Shown piece after piece: positions 23,310 to 35,372 of a stretch of 64,000 nt of DNA. The translations under genes and the position numbers were made by a program. Below the pieces are notes generated by a model. The model saw nothing but the letters and a program-made list of their open reading frames with translations, had not been told where the DNA came from and did not search any database. The number at the start of each line of letters is the position of its first letter. The first letter of the stretch is position 1. Source of the stretch: Paraphoma chrysanthemicola (taxonomy: Eukaryota > Ascomycota > Dothideomycetes > Pleosporales > Phaeosphaeriaceae); NCBI GenBank assembly GCA_020744225.1, contig JAGMWG010000016.1, forward strand, positions 1,178,001-1,242,000. The letters run 5' to 3'.

Positions 23310-24269
23310 GTGTAGAAATTTTGGGGGTTGTATTTATTTTATACTTTCATTGTCATTCCTTTGTTGGGTTTGGAGTTGGGTCTTGTTCTTTGGGGTTGGG
23401 TGGGATGAGATTGGATGGGATATATACCTACCTTCTGGCTAAGGTCTGGTCAAGGGAAACGGGGTTCTTGTGGATATATGGGATGGGATGGGATGCGATA
23501 CAGACGTTCTTTTTTATGACTTTGATGCAATATGATTTTGATGTTTGCTCCATGGGCTTTGGTCTTCCCAGATTGACTTGATTTAATCGTGCTATCGCCT
23601 TACGAGCTGTTTGTATAGACTCCCGACGTCAAAGACCTTGCATGCTTCGTTGTTGTTACGGCGCTTTTCGACTGTGCCGTTGCACTGAGAATAATACAAG
23701 ATCCTCATGCGACATGTACGAGTGGAGCATTGAATCCATTCTGCACGCCCTCGTTGAAAGCTAAGTCATGCTTCCGTGCGCAGTTGAATTTGTCGTGAGT
23801 ATGAAGTGTTGTTATGTCCATTGCATTACCATGTACACCATCTCCAAGCAGATTTTATCATATCAATGTAGCACGCATCAAAAAAGTCTTACTAGTATCT
23901 TACCCTCGACGATAACCCGAATTTAAGCAACAGGACACACCATTTTCGGCTACTATTCCCTCTCAAGTTCATTGCTGCTTTCCTCCAGCAGCATCACTTG
24001 CAGCAGCTTTGATCGCCCGTTACCAAACCCATCACCCTGCTGAGCTGTACGCTTCTCAAAACCTTGCACACGCAGCGGGTGTCGTCTCAGCCGAAGACCC
24101 GGGCCTGATAGATGGTAGAGAAGCCTCATCCAACGTCCGTGCTGTGCTTTGTATACGTGGGCATCGAAACGGCATGCCGATAAGTGTAGACTAGTCTTAG
24201 CGCATCGAGGCTTTGGTTCGCGACAGTCGACGGCCTCGTGATGGCCTAGGAGGACGCCGTCTGCGATGA
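23310..24269. other. Intergenic, no supportable gene
   Basis: The 3' region of the sulfate permease, G/T-rich at first with a short GGGAT-type repeat near 23478-23497, followed by unremarkable sequence to the next stop codon at 24270. Confidence 0.5.
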
Positions 24270-24917
24270 TCAGGCTGGCGAGGTGTCGGGTACGATCGTC
24301 CATTGGTCACGAGTGGCCGCTGTTGGGCGATCAATGACTGTCGCGACGGAGGGATCTGGAGTGTGTTGGGCGGCTATGTACCCAGAAACTGGCGAGGTTG
24401 TGAATTCATATGGTGACTGGATAGTTACAATGTTAGTACGTACCATGCGGACTGGACACGTGCAAGGGATGATACTCACCGATGAACCCGACGACACCGC
24501 CAAAGACGAAACCTCACTGTGTTCCTTGATATTCTCGCGCTTCACCTCATATCTCAGCCAGGAGAACCCGTTGCCAAACTCATTACCCCATGACTTCTGC
24601 CACCCGCGGAACTCATTGACGTTGGTGTTATCTTTCCGTCTATGATGTGCGCGCATGAAGTGGTACTTTATCCACACACGATTTCCATAGTCTTTCGGGA
24701 ACATTTGTTGCATCCAGCAGAAATGGTCTTTGGGGCTGGTGCATGGGGGAGCGGACTCGGCGGTTAGAGTTGCGGACGATGAGGAAGAGCGACGAGAGAT
24801 TGTTTCGTTGTCATTTTGATGGGTATCTTCGCTCGCGCCAGACTCGTTTGTTGTCTCGGGTTCTGTGTCTGGTTGTTGGGATGTGGGAGGAGCTTCGAGG
24901 TCACTTTGCTCGGTCAT
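24270..24917 (-). CDS. Hypothetical 194-aa protein
   Basis: I do not recognise this gene. I place the start at 24917 because its context CCACCATGACC is optimal; an upstream in-frame ATG at 25001 would add a hydrophobic leader that looks like untranslated sequence. Exons are 24917-24480 and 24416-24270, with a 63-nt intron (GTGAGT, branch TACTAAC, CAG). Residues 1-60 are acidic and Ser/Thr/Gln-rich and look disordered. A compact aromatic and basic stretch follows at about 70-135 (HFCWMQQMFPKDYGNRVWIK, then FRGWQKSWGNEFGNGFSWLR), the best candidate for a folded domain. The C-terminal exon is Pro/Thr-rich. The intron length is a multiple of three and has no stop, so an unspliced message would still be translated. 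Confidence 0.6.
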   Translation of the reverse strand: MTEQSDLEAPPTSQQPDTEPETTNESGASEDTHQNDNETISRRSSSSSATLTAESAPPCTSPKDHFCWMQQMFPKDYGNRVWIKYHFMRAHHRRKDNTNVNEFRGWQKSWGNEFGNGFSWLRYEVKRENIKEHSEVSSLAVSSGSSVSIIPCTCPVRMVRTNIVTIQSPYEFTTSPVSGYIAAQHTPDPSVATVIDRPTAATRDQWTIVPDTSPA

Positions 24918-26720
24918 GGTGGTTTTGGCAAAGTGTGATGTTGAAGATGAAATGGAAATTACAATGATAAGGTATGGAGATGATAAGCATAGGAATGTCA
25001 AGGATGTTCGAAGAAATACATTTTGACCTGGAGGCGCTTGTTCATAGTATTGATGTTCGTACCATGGTTGCTATCTTGGATGGCCCGTTTAGGTACCATG
25101 TTTCGAGAGGCCCTGATCACAACCCGCGAATAGCAACATGAACAGTCGTTGATGATGATGAGGTGAGATCAATTATTCTCATTGACGACCTCCTAAATGA
25201 TCAAGGCATAAGCAGCGTCACAGGGGAGATGGTCTGGTGTAGGGTGACGGCAAAGCTCTCTTTACGCAACAATTGGCGGGTTCGCGACGCTGGTCAGCTT
25301 AGGGGACAAAAGGTATCGTGTACGAAGGCAGAATGTACCCTCGGAGTCTGTCAATCCGTCGATGCCTTCATACAAATAGTCTGGCACAGATAGTGGAGGT
25401 GCTTCAGCCATGCTCGGTCGCTCGTTCGAGAAGAAGTGATAGGTTGTTTGTAGCTATGTAGCCCGCTTTTGCTATGCGTGGTAAAAGGTGGTGGCAGATA
25501 TTATGACATTGTGTACACGCACAATGGCCCGGCAGAAAGGGCAACGAAAGAACTTTAATCCGGTGGTATGCTAGATACATTGTCGACATTGTAGTATGTG
25601 CGAAGGTTTGAGCTAGCCGCTCCTCCACCAAATTCCCCGTCTATGCTAGGATCTTGTAGCAGGAGGAAATGGCTCAAGGCAAGAGAGACCTTTCACTTGT
25701 CCTTGTAATGTGGAAGCTGCAACTCTTGTTCATCTTCTAATGAATGTTGAGGAACCGCATCAAGTCAACGTTGGAAAGGGATACGCCCTGCGACCACGGT
25801 CGCCTCGACCAACAGGTGCGACATACCATCAGAGAAGGGTGACACCCAGGTGCTTCAGTTGAATACAAAGAAGGAAACAAAATAGGTCGCTATATGCTTA
25901 CTTTTGCAACCTGACTACCCTGGGAAGCCCGTTTGAAGAAGAGGACCTGATCGAGCAGACTCGCTGAAGATGCGCGATCATCATGTACCCATAGAATAGG
26001 TACTGTCAGGTGCACTGTCCGCTCTCAAAGCGTGATTTTGCTCAGTATGACCGCGTAGAATTTCAGAAACTTCAGCTTGTGCGTGAAAGTGATGCTGCCC
26101 CTCGCTTTACGCCGTATCTGTACACATTGCCGTGCGCGAGATAGTAGGTGGCAGAAGAGCAATGAGATACGTCATAGACGTCTGCATACAGGGCAATTGA
26201 ATTTTATTACGAGCATCTCAATCTGGTAGAATCATTAGCGGACCGTCGAGCGCTGATACGAACGCTCCAGACACGATGATCCGGGGTACCCATATTTATC
26301 AGTCTCGCTAAAGGCGGTAAGTAATATACGCATATGACTACTATCGTGACATGTCACTCTGCTTGCGCACGATTGGTTACCATCGCAGACTTGCTGCCAA
26401 AATATGATACCGAGACAAGAAATACCCAGAGCGCCTGGATCTCATGGTAAAGCATCGAGGCCGTGGATTGGACGCATCAAAGAGGAACGGCCTATCGTAT
26501 CGTGCCAGACTTATCTTTGGCTCTAGGCCATGGCAGAAATAGGTTCTGGAGACCTCTATCGATGTCAGTGGCGCCCTAGATACGGGTTGTCGTGAGCGTA
26601 TATAGCCCCGCGGTTCGTCGCGGACTTGATCGGCATCAGACCAACTACAAATCTTCATAAAAGCTCTGCCTCAAAATCCATTTACTATTCCAAACCGCGT
26701 TATCTCGCAAACACATCAAC
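24918..26720. other. Intergenic, no supportable gene
   Basis: 1.8 kb between the divergent 194-aa gene and the secreted protein gene. Only short ORFs without resemblance to families. A TATA-like CATAAAAG lies near 26656, about 65 bp before the secreted protein's ATG. Confidence 0.5.
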
Positions 26721-26945
26721 ATGAAGCTCCTCCTTGTTGCCGCCGCCGTTGTTTCTGTTGCCATCGCCGTCCCCGCAGACCCTTACCCGGCCCCTTGCGG
26801 TCGCTCAGACCCATCAGGCATTTGCACCACAAAGGCTACCTGCTACAAGAAGGGTGGCTTCTATGTGCAGCGAGACTGCACGTTCTACAACGTTCAAGAC
26901 ATCGGATGCTGCTATGACATCCCCGAAAAGAAGAACTGGCACTAA
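26721..26945 (+). CDS. Small secreted cysteine-rich protein, 74 aa
   Basis: A short intronless ORF with a clear signal peptide: MKLLLVAAAVVSVAIA, with cleavage likely after Ala16. The mature part of about 58 residues has six cysteines at 26, 35, 41, 53, 63 and 64, giving the pattern C-x8-C-x5-C-x11-C-x9-C-C, enough for three disulfides. Spacing and the SGIC and IGCC segments recall the small Cys-rich module found next to secreted fungal lysozyme-like and peptidase domains, here standing alone. It may bind cell-wall fragments or act as an effector or antimicrobial; none of these is shown by the sequence. Net charge is near neutral to slightly basic. The ATG context (ATCAACATGA) is good, and about 1 kb or more of gene-free DNA lies on each side, as for many effector-type genes. 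Confidence 0.8.
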   Translation: MKLLLVAAAVVSVAIAVPADPYPAPCGRSDPSGICTTKATCYKKGGFYVQRDCTFYNVQDIGCCYDIPEKKNWH

Positions 26946-28030
26946 GACAACATTCAAACCTGCAAGGACACCGCTGGACTAGGGAATGAAGATATTGGTA
27001 GCGTATTGGGAGGGACGTATTGTGATCTTGAATGAGGTACATTTGTGAAAGTATGCGCTGCGTATTGGAGGTCGGTAGCATCATAGTAATGATCAGTCCT
27101 GCTCTTCCAAACATCCTATGAAGTGAGTCCAAGCGCGTCTCGCCTTCATTGGACTGAATGAAACCTTCGCACTGGAAGACAAAACAAGCCCTTGCAGCTT
27201 TTGTGAACCTGCTTGCTGGAGCCGCTGACTCGAAATTCGAATGCAAAAGAATGCTTAAGCAATCGCATGTGGGCAACACTGACGGCCGAGTTTCGTCGTG
27301 CGCTCTCCTCGATAGCAAGGTCTAATGAATGATATTGATAAGTGATGAGGGTCATGGTCGCGACACGAGGACGGAAGGATGGTCGGACACAAGGGCGTGA
27401 GGAACCGAGGCCCCGTTACCTAAGCGTGGCTTTCTTAGCGAGCCCTCGGACGTCATCGGAAACGCCTCCGCGTTCTTCCGGAATAATTTTCGGCCTTATG
27501 ATTCACGACTCCGCTTTGCGATTTCAAGGGTCCTCACAATTTCAGCTTGCATTCCAACCACCTAGGGTGTCCGTAGTCGCTGGTCGCTGCGCCTACTGAC
27601 TGTTTTGTTGCACCATCTGATCATTATTCATGATAACGCGTCCTCGGTCTGATCAAAAGCAACTACAACGACAGCACCACAAACGATGGATCCAGATCTG
27701 AAAGACGATTAGGGCAGGTCTCGTGAGTGATTCACGCCCAGTACCGGTCAAGTATGTTGTGCGCCGTTTCAACTATTTTTCTATCATATCATACCCATAT
27801 GCTATCATGGCGAATCAAACGATAAAAACATGGGTCCTCTCCGCAAGAGCTAGGTCTCCCTCACTTCCCACAACGGGGCACTTCTGTAACAAAGCAGTTC
27901 GCACTTTTTCTATGGAACCTACCCAATGTCTTCTTATTGATGACTGCTGATTTTACGCCCCTCGATCGCTAGGACTTCTGGGGCCCGCAAGTCGAAACTT
28001 CCGGAGCTCTGGCCTTCCATCAATAAATCC
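26946..28030. other. Intergenic, no supportable gene
   Basis: About 1.1 kb with short ORFs only. It holds the 3' region of the secreted protein gene and the promoter of the F-box-like gene. Confidence 0.5.
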
Positions 28031-29158
28031 ATGAAGCGGAAAGTCGCACCAGAAGCGGCTTTGGTCCGTAGCGCGAAGCGCACCATCTCCAAATCGCATG
28101 TCCCACCACCAACTCAAAGTCCTCTTGTCAGCATACTACGCCAGTATGGCTTACTTGAATCTGTCGTATCAGGCCTGTGTGCCGATGATCTTTTAGCGCT
28201 GGCGCTCACTTCAAAAGCGCTTCACCAAGCTATCACACCTCGCCCATGTAGCCTGGAAAACCTATTGGGCCGGCTCAGGTGTTCCGGAAAAGGGCTACGA
28301 ATCCGTAATACATGCCACAAAAAGTCGACGTTCTTCACTGAGTATGACTGTACCGAATATGTCCAGTGCGCAACTACCTGCAAGACGCGCAGCGTCGAAA
28401 CGAGACCTTGCATTAGCTGCAAAGTTGCGACCTGCAACGAATGCAGGACACACTGCGTATACCAGAGCATATACGAACGCGCCAGCGATCCGGATGATCC
28501 CGCCGAACTCCCAAACTTCAGCGGCTTTGTTTTGCTTGAACCTCTCGAACAAGCGATACTGAGCCCTCACCACCTGCCAGACGGTGCTGCTACTACGCCG
28601 AGATGGCGAGACCCATCGACCAGCAAGAGCGGCCCATACCATGATCAGGGCTATCTCGATGTCCCCCTTCAGCTTGGCGCCGTCGCCCCACCGGAATGTA
28701 TCGAAGACGTCCTCGAATATGATCTGGGGCAGCAGTCGCTGATGTCTATATCGGCGGACTCTCGATACGAATCCCCATCACCCGTCCTCTCGTCTCTCTG
28801 CCGTGTTGCAGAGGCGCGTAAAATATTGTTGTGCAAAACCTGCTTCGAAAGAGGCGGGCTGGAAAACTTACAGCTACTTAATGGTGCGGCGAGGGCGCCA
28901 ACATTATCACCTAGCGGTATGAAAGCGATTCGACCATCATCAACCACGACATGTCAATGCACCCTGAGGAAGCATTTCTTGGACCGATGGCTGTGCCTGG
29001 AGTGCTATCTCAAGGAAGATGTCACAATCACGAAACACAACGAGACGTTACCCGCACAATCATCTGGTCTATGCCCATGCGGCGGCATCGCTTGCTACAC
29101 CATGTGCCTGTGGTGCTGGCAGAAAATTGGCTATCCCGAACGGGACGATGAGAAATGA
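28031..29158 (+). CDS. F-box-like protein with cysteine-rich C-terminus
   Basis: A 375-aa single-exon ORF. Residues 33-70 (ILRQYGLLESVVSGLCADDL, then LALALTSKALHQAI) have the spacing of a degenerate F-box: two helices with Leu-rich faces before a 'LALTSK' turn typical of fungal F-box proteins. The rest carries many paired cysteines, for example CISCKVATCNECRTHC, LLCKTCFERGG, WLCLECYLKE and LCPCGGIACYTMCLWCW, which look like zinc-binding clusters. F-box proteins recruit substrates to SCF ubiquitin ligases through Skp1, so a ubiquitin-ligase adaptor role is possible but unproven. No introns are needed. The start at 28031 is the first ATG of the frame after an upstream stop. Confidence 0.7.
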   Translation: MKRKVAPEAALVRSAKRTISKSHVPPPTQSPLVSILRQYGLLESVVSGLCADDLLALALTSKALHQAITPRPCSLENLLGRLRCSGKGLRIRNTCHKKSTFFTEYDCTEYVQCATTCKTRSVETRPCISCKVATCNECRTHCVYQSIYERASDPDDPAELPNFSGFVLLEPLEQAILSPHHLPDGAATTPRWRDPSTSKSGPYHDQGYLDVPLQLGAVAPPECIEDVLEYDLGQQSLMSISADSRYESPSPVLSSLCRVAEARKILLCKTCFERGGLENLQLLNGAARAPTLSPSGMKAIRPSSTTTCQCTLRKHFLDRWLCLECYLKEDVTITKHNETLPAQSSGLCPCGGIACYTMCLWCWQKIGYPERDDEK

Positions 29159-31263
29159 AGTGGTCATGGACACTTCCCGTGACAGGTGTAAGAGGAAGAA
29201 CGACAGGTATCCCTGCATTGATGAGTTAGGCTTGTCTGCATTCGGGTCTGCCTCTCCCGTCGGCGGTCTTGGTGGCCCAAGACGCCAAAGTGAACAACAA
29301 ATATGTGCAGCAATCATTGCCTACACATCTCGTACAAACCTTTAGTCCGTTTTCGAACTCCACTCTTGTAACATAAATGTACTGTACGAATATTGCGGAA
29401 TTGATGTATCGCGAATATCAAATGAGCTGAAATATGGTAGAAGCTGAGAGGGAAAGCGGAGCTTCGACCAGGTAGTCGGCATGTAAACAGAGTATCTAGA
29501 AAATTCTGTTAAAAATAAACTCCGATGCCCAGCGCGAGTTCGTGCTCACAATTCTGAGGTCGCTCCTTCTAAGGTTGTGTTGACTTGGCACCCACGTGCT
29601 TACGCGTTTTGTAGTAAGAGTATAGCTTGTGTATCTTTAGAATTGAAATCTGCAACTCTCATGTACTTCGAAGCCTCACACTGCCCTTAAAGGCTATCGA
29701 CGACACTTGCGGACATGAATGCGACTTAGTTGTGTAGTATTGCGAGCCATGCCAAGGACGTGGCGTGTTTCTAAGCTCTTGCTTCGCTCGTCCTTGGCCC
29801 GACTTCGGAGACTCTTCGAAGACAAACATTCATCTTCCGCATCGAATCTCTTTCTTTCTCTTCATTCTCGCCATTGCAAGTCACCACATCATGAGGTAAG
29901 GATAGCAGGAAAACCTGGAGTAGTAATGACAGGAGTCGAGAAGATCGCTCTGCAGGCTTGGGCCGCAGGATGAATCAAGCAGGAAGAGCATGGAAAATCG
30001 ACGAACACCAAATCTTGAGAAGAGTTGGTTGAGACGAGTTGGTCGATTTATTCCACTTGGATGAAGCGGCACACAGACAACATGATCCCGCCATGACAGA
30101 GGAATGTTGGTTTCTGAAGAATGCAACGTCTTCGATAAAGGAACAAGAGAAGGACAGCGAAAGATACGAAAGAATGTCGCATGCTGGGAAGTTCGAGGCT
30201 TACTGGAAAACGATCCCAGAAGGTCAGGCAAAGTCATCACCTCATCATCGCAAGAGCTGTGTGCGACACTAGAATCAGGACAACTTCAGGCGCACAGCAC
30301 GAACATCGAGACCGGGACCGAGTACTTCTACCCACATCACCAGCGTCAGCAAATACGAAGAGCTGAGAGTGCTGATTTGCTGGTGGCCTTTACAAGGGCC
30401 AAAAGCTTCCCGCCGAACACGATGTCATTTTCCAAGCGGTTCGCACCTTGTACCTGACAAGGCAGGTGCGAGCATGCCATTGCGCTGACGGATTGCCTCT
30501 ATGAGTTATCGACACTTGCACAGACAATCCTTGTAGCACGTCTTGATGCGTTGCCTAGGTTTGAACTGTGTGTTCTGAGACTGGCTACGACATGCTTTCC
30601 AGACCGTGTCTCCATACAGCTGGACCCCAAGAACCCAATGGACGTCGTCATGGAATTGCATCGCGTGTTCAAAGAGAAAAAAGTGGCACCAGCACGGCGC
30701 GCGGCATCTGGGTACGATCGAGTTTCGTACCTGCCTTTCTCGGCGACCCGCCACCGCATATCTCGCCGGGTCTGCTTGGCATTTAGCGCCACCAATCTTA
30801 GCGGCTGTTGCACTCCACACCTGTGAGGTTGCACTTACCCAAGAAGCCAAGCGGTCTTAATTTGCGGGTCCTGGATTGCGAGAGCTGTGGGACAGGTTGC
30901 GATACGCCGACAGTCAATCATGCTTTTTAGCTCTTCACCGAGGCCGAGCTTGTTCGTTCACCCGCAGCTCTAGTCCGCAACAGGCAGGAGATGTGACTAC
31001 CTGCGTGCATCTACTGCGATTTTGGGGCACAAACCGCCGGGATGCTGGGAAGAAAATGATGCAATCGATGGCGATACAGCCAGGCAACGGCCGCAATGAC
31101 AGTCGGCCAGGCACCACGAGAACCCCGGCTGGCGAAAAGCGCGTGGTTGGACCCTTGCAAATCCCAGGGACCTGGCATTCAAATAAGCTTGCTGCCCTGC
31201 CCACAGATTTCTTCCAACACCGACCTTTCAATTCAAGCTTTCAATAAGCTGGTCGCGTTGAAC
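29159..31263. other. 2.1 kb intergenic, weak ORFs only
   Basis: No convincing gene. The best candidate is a plus-strand frame at about 30039-30272, with hydrophilic helical sequence (SIKEQEKDSERYERMSHAGK), but it lacks an ATG at its start and has no fixed splice partner. It could be an exon of a short uncharacterised gene beginning near 29890. Confidence 0.35.
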
Positions 31264-33470
31264 ATGGCACGTTATCTGGGGATCGCAACAGCATTGGCTG
31301 CTACTGGCGCCTTGGCCATCACTCCAGAGTGAGCATACCCTTTGATAGTAAATGAAGCTAGGCGCTGACATGAAGAAGGCAGCTACTCAGCAATCCACGT
31401 CGAGGCGCGCTGAGTCCGAGCGGCGACGGCACCATCGCCCTGTTCTCTGTATCTCAGTACTCGTTCGACGAGCAGTCTTCCTCACATGGGCTCAACTTGA
31501 TCGACCTGAAGACTGGTAAGATCACAGAGTCGGGTTGGAACAGCTCGGAGATCAATGAGGCTGCTTGGCTGCCCGGCACCGACACGGGTTTCATTTACAT
31601 TAACGGAACCGGAGAAAACGCGGGAGGTGTTTCTCTGTGGATCGGCGACGTCAAAAGCCCGAACTCAAGCACCAAAGTCGCAGAATTGGACGCGCCATAT
31701 TCTGGCCTCAAGGTCGCTAACACCTCGTCCGGTGATCTGCACTTCTTGGTCAACGCCCTTGCTTATCCCAACGGCACGGCCTACAATCCAGAAACCGCTG
31801 AGACCGCCCGAAGCACGGCGCGATTCTACTCCGACATCTACCCTCGCCATTGGGACACATGGTTGACGAAGCAGCGCTACAACGTTTTCGCCGGTGTTTT
31901 ATCTTCGAACGGCAGCTACGCCCTCGCTGGTAGCGGTCTCCGCAACCTAAACCATGGAGTCAATTACACGGCCACGCAATCTGAGACACCCGTCCAGCCG
32001 TTCGGCGATTCTAGCGACTACGCACTCAGCCCAGATGGCTCGCTATACGCATTCCTTAGCAAGGCACCTCAGCTGAACAAGGCCAACTACACCGCGAGCT
32101 ACATCTACCTCGGCTCCTTCGCCAGCCCAGACGTTGCAATCGCTTTCAACGGGCCTGACTCTGAGGCCTCTGCGGCTGGTCACAAGGGTGCTTCCGGCCA
32201 ACCCTCGTTCTCTCCAGATAGCACCAAGCTTGCTTATATTCAGCAAGACGAAGACTACTATGAGTCTGACCTGTGGCAGTTGTACGTTGTAGATGTCGCT
32301 ACCTCGTACGGCAAGGTCAGCACTAGTAACTGGAAGGCATTGAGCTCCGGTTTCGATCGCTGGGTGCAAGGCCCTCTGACTTGGGCTCATGACGGTGATT
32401 CCATCTATGCTACAGCTGAGGATTACGCGCGCGTCAAGGTTTACAACTTCCCTATCTCGGGCAAGGGCGACTTCAAGCCTTTGACATCGAACACGACTGT
32501 ATCGTCATTTTCTCTACTCCCCGACTCCTCGCTTCTGGTAACGGCGAGCGCCATCTGGACACCCACCGAATACTACACCCTCGCGAATGGTACCAAGACC
32601 ACTCTGTTCAACGCAGTTGATCATGATGAGAACCTCGCTGGCCTTAGCTCATCCACCTTTTCCGAGATTTTCTTTAATGGCTCCGATCCCAATCTCAAGC
32701 AACAGCTTCATGCTGTTGTCGTTAAGCCGAGCAACTACGTTGCAAACAAGACTTACCCCCTTGCGTTCATCATTCACGGCGGACCCCAGGGCTCCAATGC
32801 TAATGGCTGGTCTAATCGATGGAACCCTCAGGTCTGGGCCGATCAAGGCTACATTGTTGTAGCGCCCAACCCGACTGGCTCTACCGGCTTCGGTCAATAC
32901 CTCATCGATGCTATTCAAGGCAACTGGGGAAGCTATCCTTACGATGATCTCGTCAATGCTTGGCAGTATGTAGTCGATAACCTCAAGTGGATCGACACCG
33001 AAAACGGTATCGCCGCTGGTGCGTCGTATGGTGGATATATGACCAACTGGATTCAGTCCAACGACTTGGGCAACAAGTTCAAGGCGCTTGTTACCCATGA
33101 CGGTATCTCCAACACCCAGGGTGCATGGGCCACCGAGGAGCTCTGGTTTATTCGCCACGACTACAACGGCAGCATTTGGGAGTCGGACGCCTACGATAAA
33201 TGGAACCCCATGAACCACATCGCCAACTGGTCTACACCGCAATTTGTCATCCACAACACTCTCGACTACCGCCTACCCGAGAGCGACGGACTTGCTTTGT
33301 TCAATATTCTACAGGCGCGCGGTGTCCCTTCGCGTTTCCTCAATTTCCCCGACGAGAATCATTGGGTCTTGAAACAGGAGAACAGCCTGGTCTGGCACAC
33401 TGAGATCTTCAACTGGATCAACCATTACTCCAAAGGAACGCCTCTGGACGATGTGCCGATCGGTAACTGA
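31264..33470 (+). CDS. dpp5: Secreted dipeptidyl-peptidase 5 (DPP5), S9 family
   Basis: A secreted serine exopeptidase that removes N-terminal dipeptides. Exon 1 (31264-31328) encodes the signal peptide MARYLGIATALAATGALA; a 50-nt intron ends in AAG; exon 2 (31379-33470) starts QLLSNPRRGALSPSGDG. The product is 718 aa, the usual DPP5 length. An N-terminal beta-propeller covers about residues 40-400, with many Asn-X-Ser/Thr glycosylation sites. The alpha/beta-hydrolase domain follows, with PLAFIIHGGPQG and NPTGSTGFGQ. The catalytic triad is visible: Ser571 in GASYGGYM, Asp651 in NTLDYRL, and His683 in ENHWVL. The joined sequence ITPE-QLLSNPRRG fits the family. Known homologues include secreted antigens and nutrient proteases of Aspergillus and dermatophytes. 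A peptide transporter gene follows 1.9 kb downstream. Confidence 0.95.
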
Positions 33471-35272
33471 GGATGGAAGAAGCGACAGCATAGGTTGTTA
33501 CACGCCAAGACATATGTTGGATTGGCTAGCATGACGTTGCTAAATGGGTCTACAGTGTTCGCGGCAATTACTTAATGATAATGAAAGCAAACTTGATCAT
33601 GTCCATATGCCACATGCCCAAGATCCTGCATGTGCAAAATGGATCCGCGTGTCGTCTGATAGATCACGATCGTGTGAGGTTAACACGATCTCCATTGATC
33701 ATTGACAGTGTTATCAGCATCAGCACGCTGCGCCAAGCTTCCTTCTCCGCAACCGAGTTGGTAATGATGCAACATCTCCCAATGAAGCATACCGTCAACG
33801 TTCCGGCACCTGACCTAATCCACAGGGGACACCGAACAACGCAAACGTACGCAACGCACCGCACCAGCGACCTGGTCTTTGGAAGTGGATCGTGGTCAAC
33901 AAGCTATGGTTCTATCTGCAGATATCCACAGTAATCCGAGGCTTTGGGATGTGGAACACTAACTCTAATAAGATTACTTAGTTCACAACGGCACCATGCC
34001 GACAGGGCACCATGTTCGGCATTCGGATGTGGTGTTGCGTGAAAAGGTGGACCGTACCAACGGCACGACTCAAAACAGCCTTGATGGCTCCACCGAGACA
34101 ATTCGATGTCCCCACAACGCCACCCGCGGCTCGACTTCCACCCTTCCAGAAATATGCGATGTTGTGCACAATGGATCCACAGATAAGAGTTTGCCTATTT
34201 CCGGGAATACCAAGAACATCACAATCCGCGCCGCAACAGACACGGCTGCCAGCTCACATTCTATCAAGACCGAAGACACAAATAGAAGAATGGTAGTGTA
34301 GATTGTGGTAATGTGGTGCCAAGAGAGCGGAAATCAGCGGTCTTGCCGTGAAGCGACAAAGTTTTCGCGTGCAGCGGGAATACGGCGGTCCATCGAAGCA
34401 TGCGCCAACCAGCGGTCGCTCTTGTCGGGCTCTTAACTCGAAGAGTGAGGAGATAAGCACTTTGTCGCGGCATGCAATATTTTCTGGAAGCCAAGCGGAA
34501 CACGAAGAGGAGTCTGAATGAAGGCCATAACCGGTTGCAGCAGCCAGTGTTGGTTATGGCGGCGGGTAATTGGCCGAACTGTAGATGAGACGTTGGAACC
34601 TGCCCGTTCGGGCGTAGGCGCCACCGTTCGTGGTGTGGAGAGCTGCCGAGGAGTCTTGCGGAGCTTGATGGCAAAAGATGCGCGCCAAGATCTCCGCTCG
34701 GCGCCGAGGCGGAGCGGCAGTGAACTGGACGAGATTGGCAGATGTGTGCACGCTAATCGCCGCTGTTAGGTCACCAGTTCGGGGGGGTGGGTGTTCGCTC
34801 TCGAAATTCACACCTTACTTTCATGAAGTCGCTGCCGCTCACGTCAGTAGTATGAGACAAGTGCGACACTGCGCAACGCGGGGTTCATGCTACCAAGACC
34901 GCGGTAACACAAATGCTGCAGCTGGGTCGTTCAGATAAGAGCAAGCTAGGGAGGGCTGGCGTGAATGGTCGACGCCCCTTGCGATCGTCAGTCGCCAAGG
35001 TCTGAAGCACTGTAGCCATGGTGGGCCGTCTTTCTTGGACAACAGCTTCCCTGGCCTTAGCAGTTGTCAGTGGCTGCGGCGTCGAGCGACGATAACGCGA
35101 GCGCTCTCATTGTCGAGCGACGGATGATGAGCTAGTGCCACTGTAACGTCGTAGCGATACTCACCTGCTCGAAACAGCGACCCCGGCCAAGACGCGCTGT
35201 CACTCGTTTGCCGCTGTGAATGAAATGGGGAGAGTATTAAATTGCTCGCGACCGCCCGCCACTCGTGTGATC
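33471..35272. other. Intergenic, no supportable gene
   Basis: 1.8 kb with overlapping short ORFs on both strands (for example near 34000-34300 and 34270-34670) that lack domains and look like chance frames in GC-balanced DNA. It holds the PTR2 promoter at its right end. Confidence 0.5.
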
Positions 35273-35284
35273 GATAGCAGATAG
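35273..35284 (+). promoter_or_regulatory. Paired GATA sites upstream of the peptide transporter
   Basis: Two GATAG words in the same orientation, seven bases apart (35273-35277 and 35280-35284), about 90 bp before the PTR2 start codon. Paired GATA sites are bound by AreA/Nit2-type nitrogen regulators, which often control peptide uptake. Motif evidence only. Confidence 0.35.
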
Positions 35285-35372
35285 CTCGTCCATTCCCGCT
35301 CACTCACCCTTCCAACGCTGAAGTGCAGCTTTCCATCAATACTTGGAGGCTCAAGCCACAACTTCTAACATC

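Noticed and set aside
23478..23497. GGGAT short tandem repeat
   Set aside because: Only three to four copies in a 3' flank; too short and not telomere-like to be a meaningful repeat feature.
34254..34674. Minus-strand ORF of 136 codons in the PTR2 upstream region
   Set aside because: Overlaps several equally long frames on both strands, lacks a domain or splice partner, and fits chance expectation.
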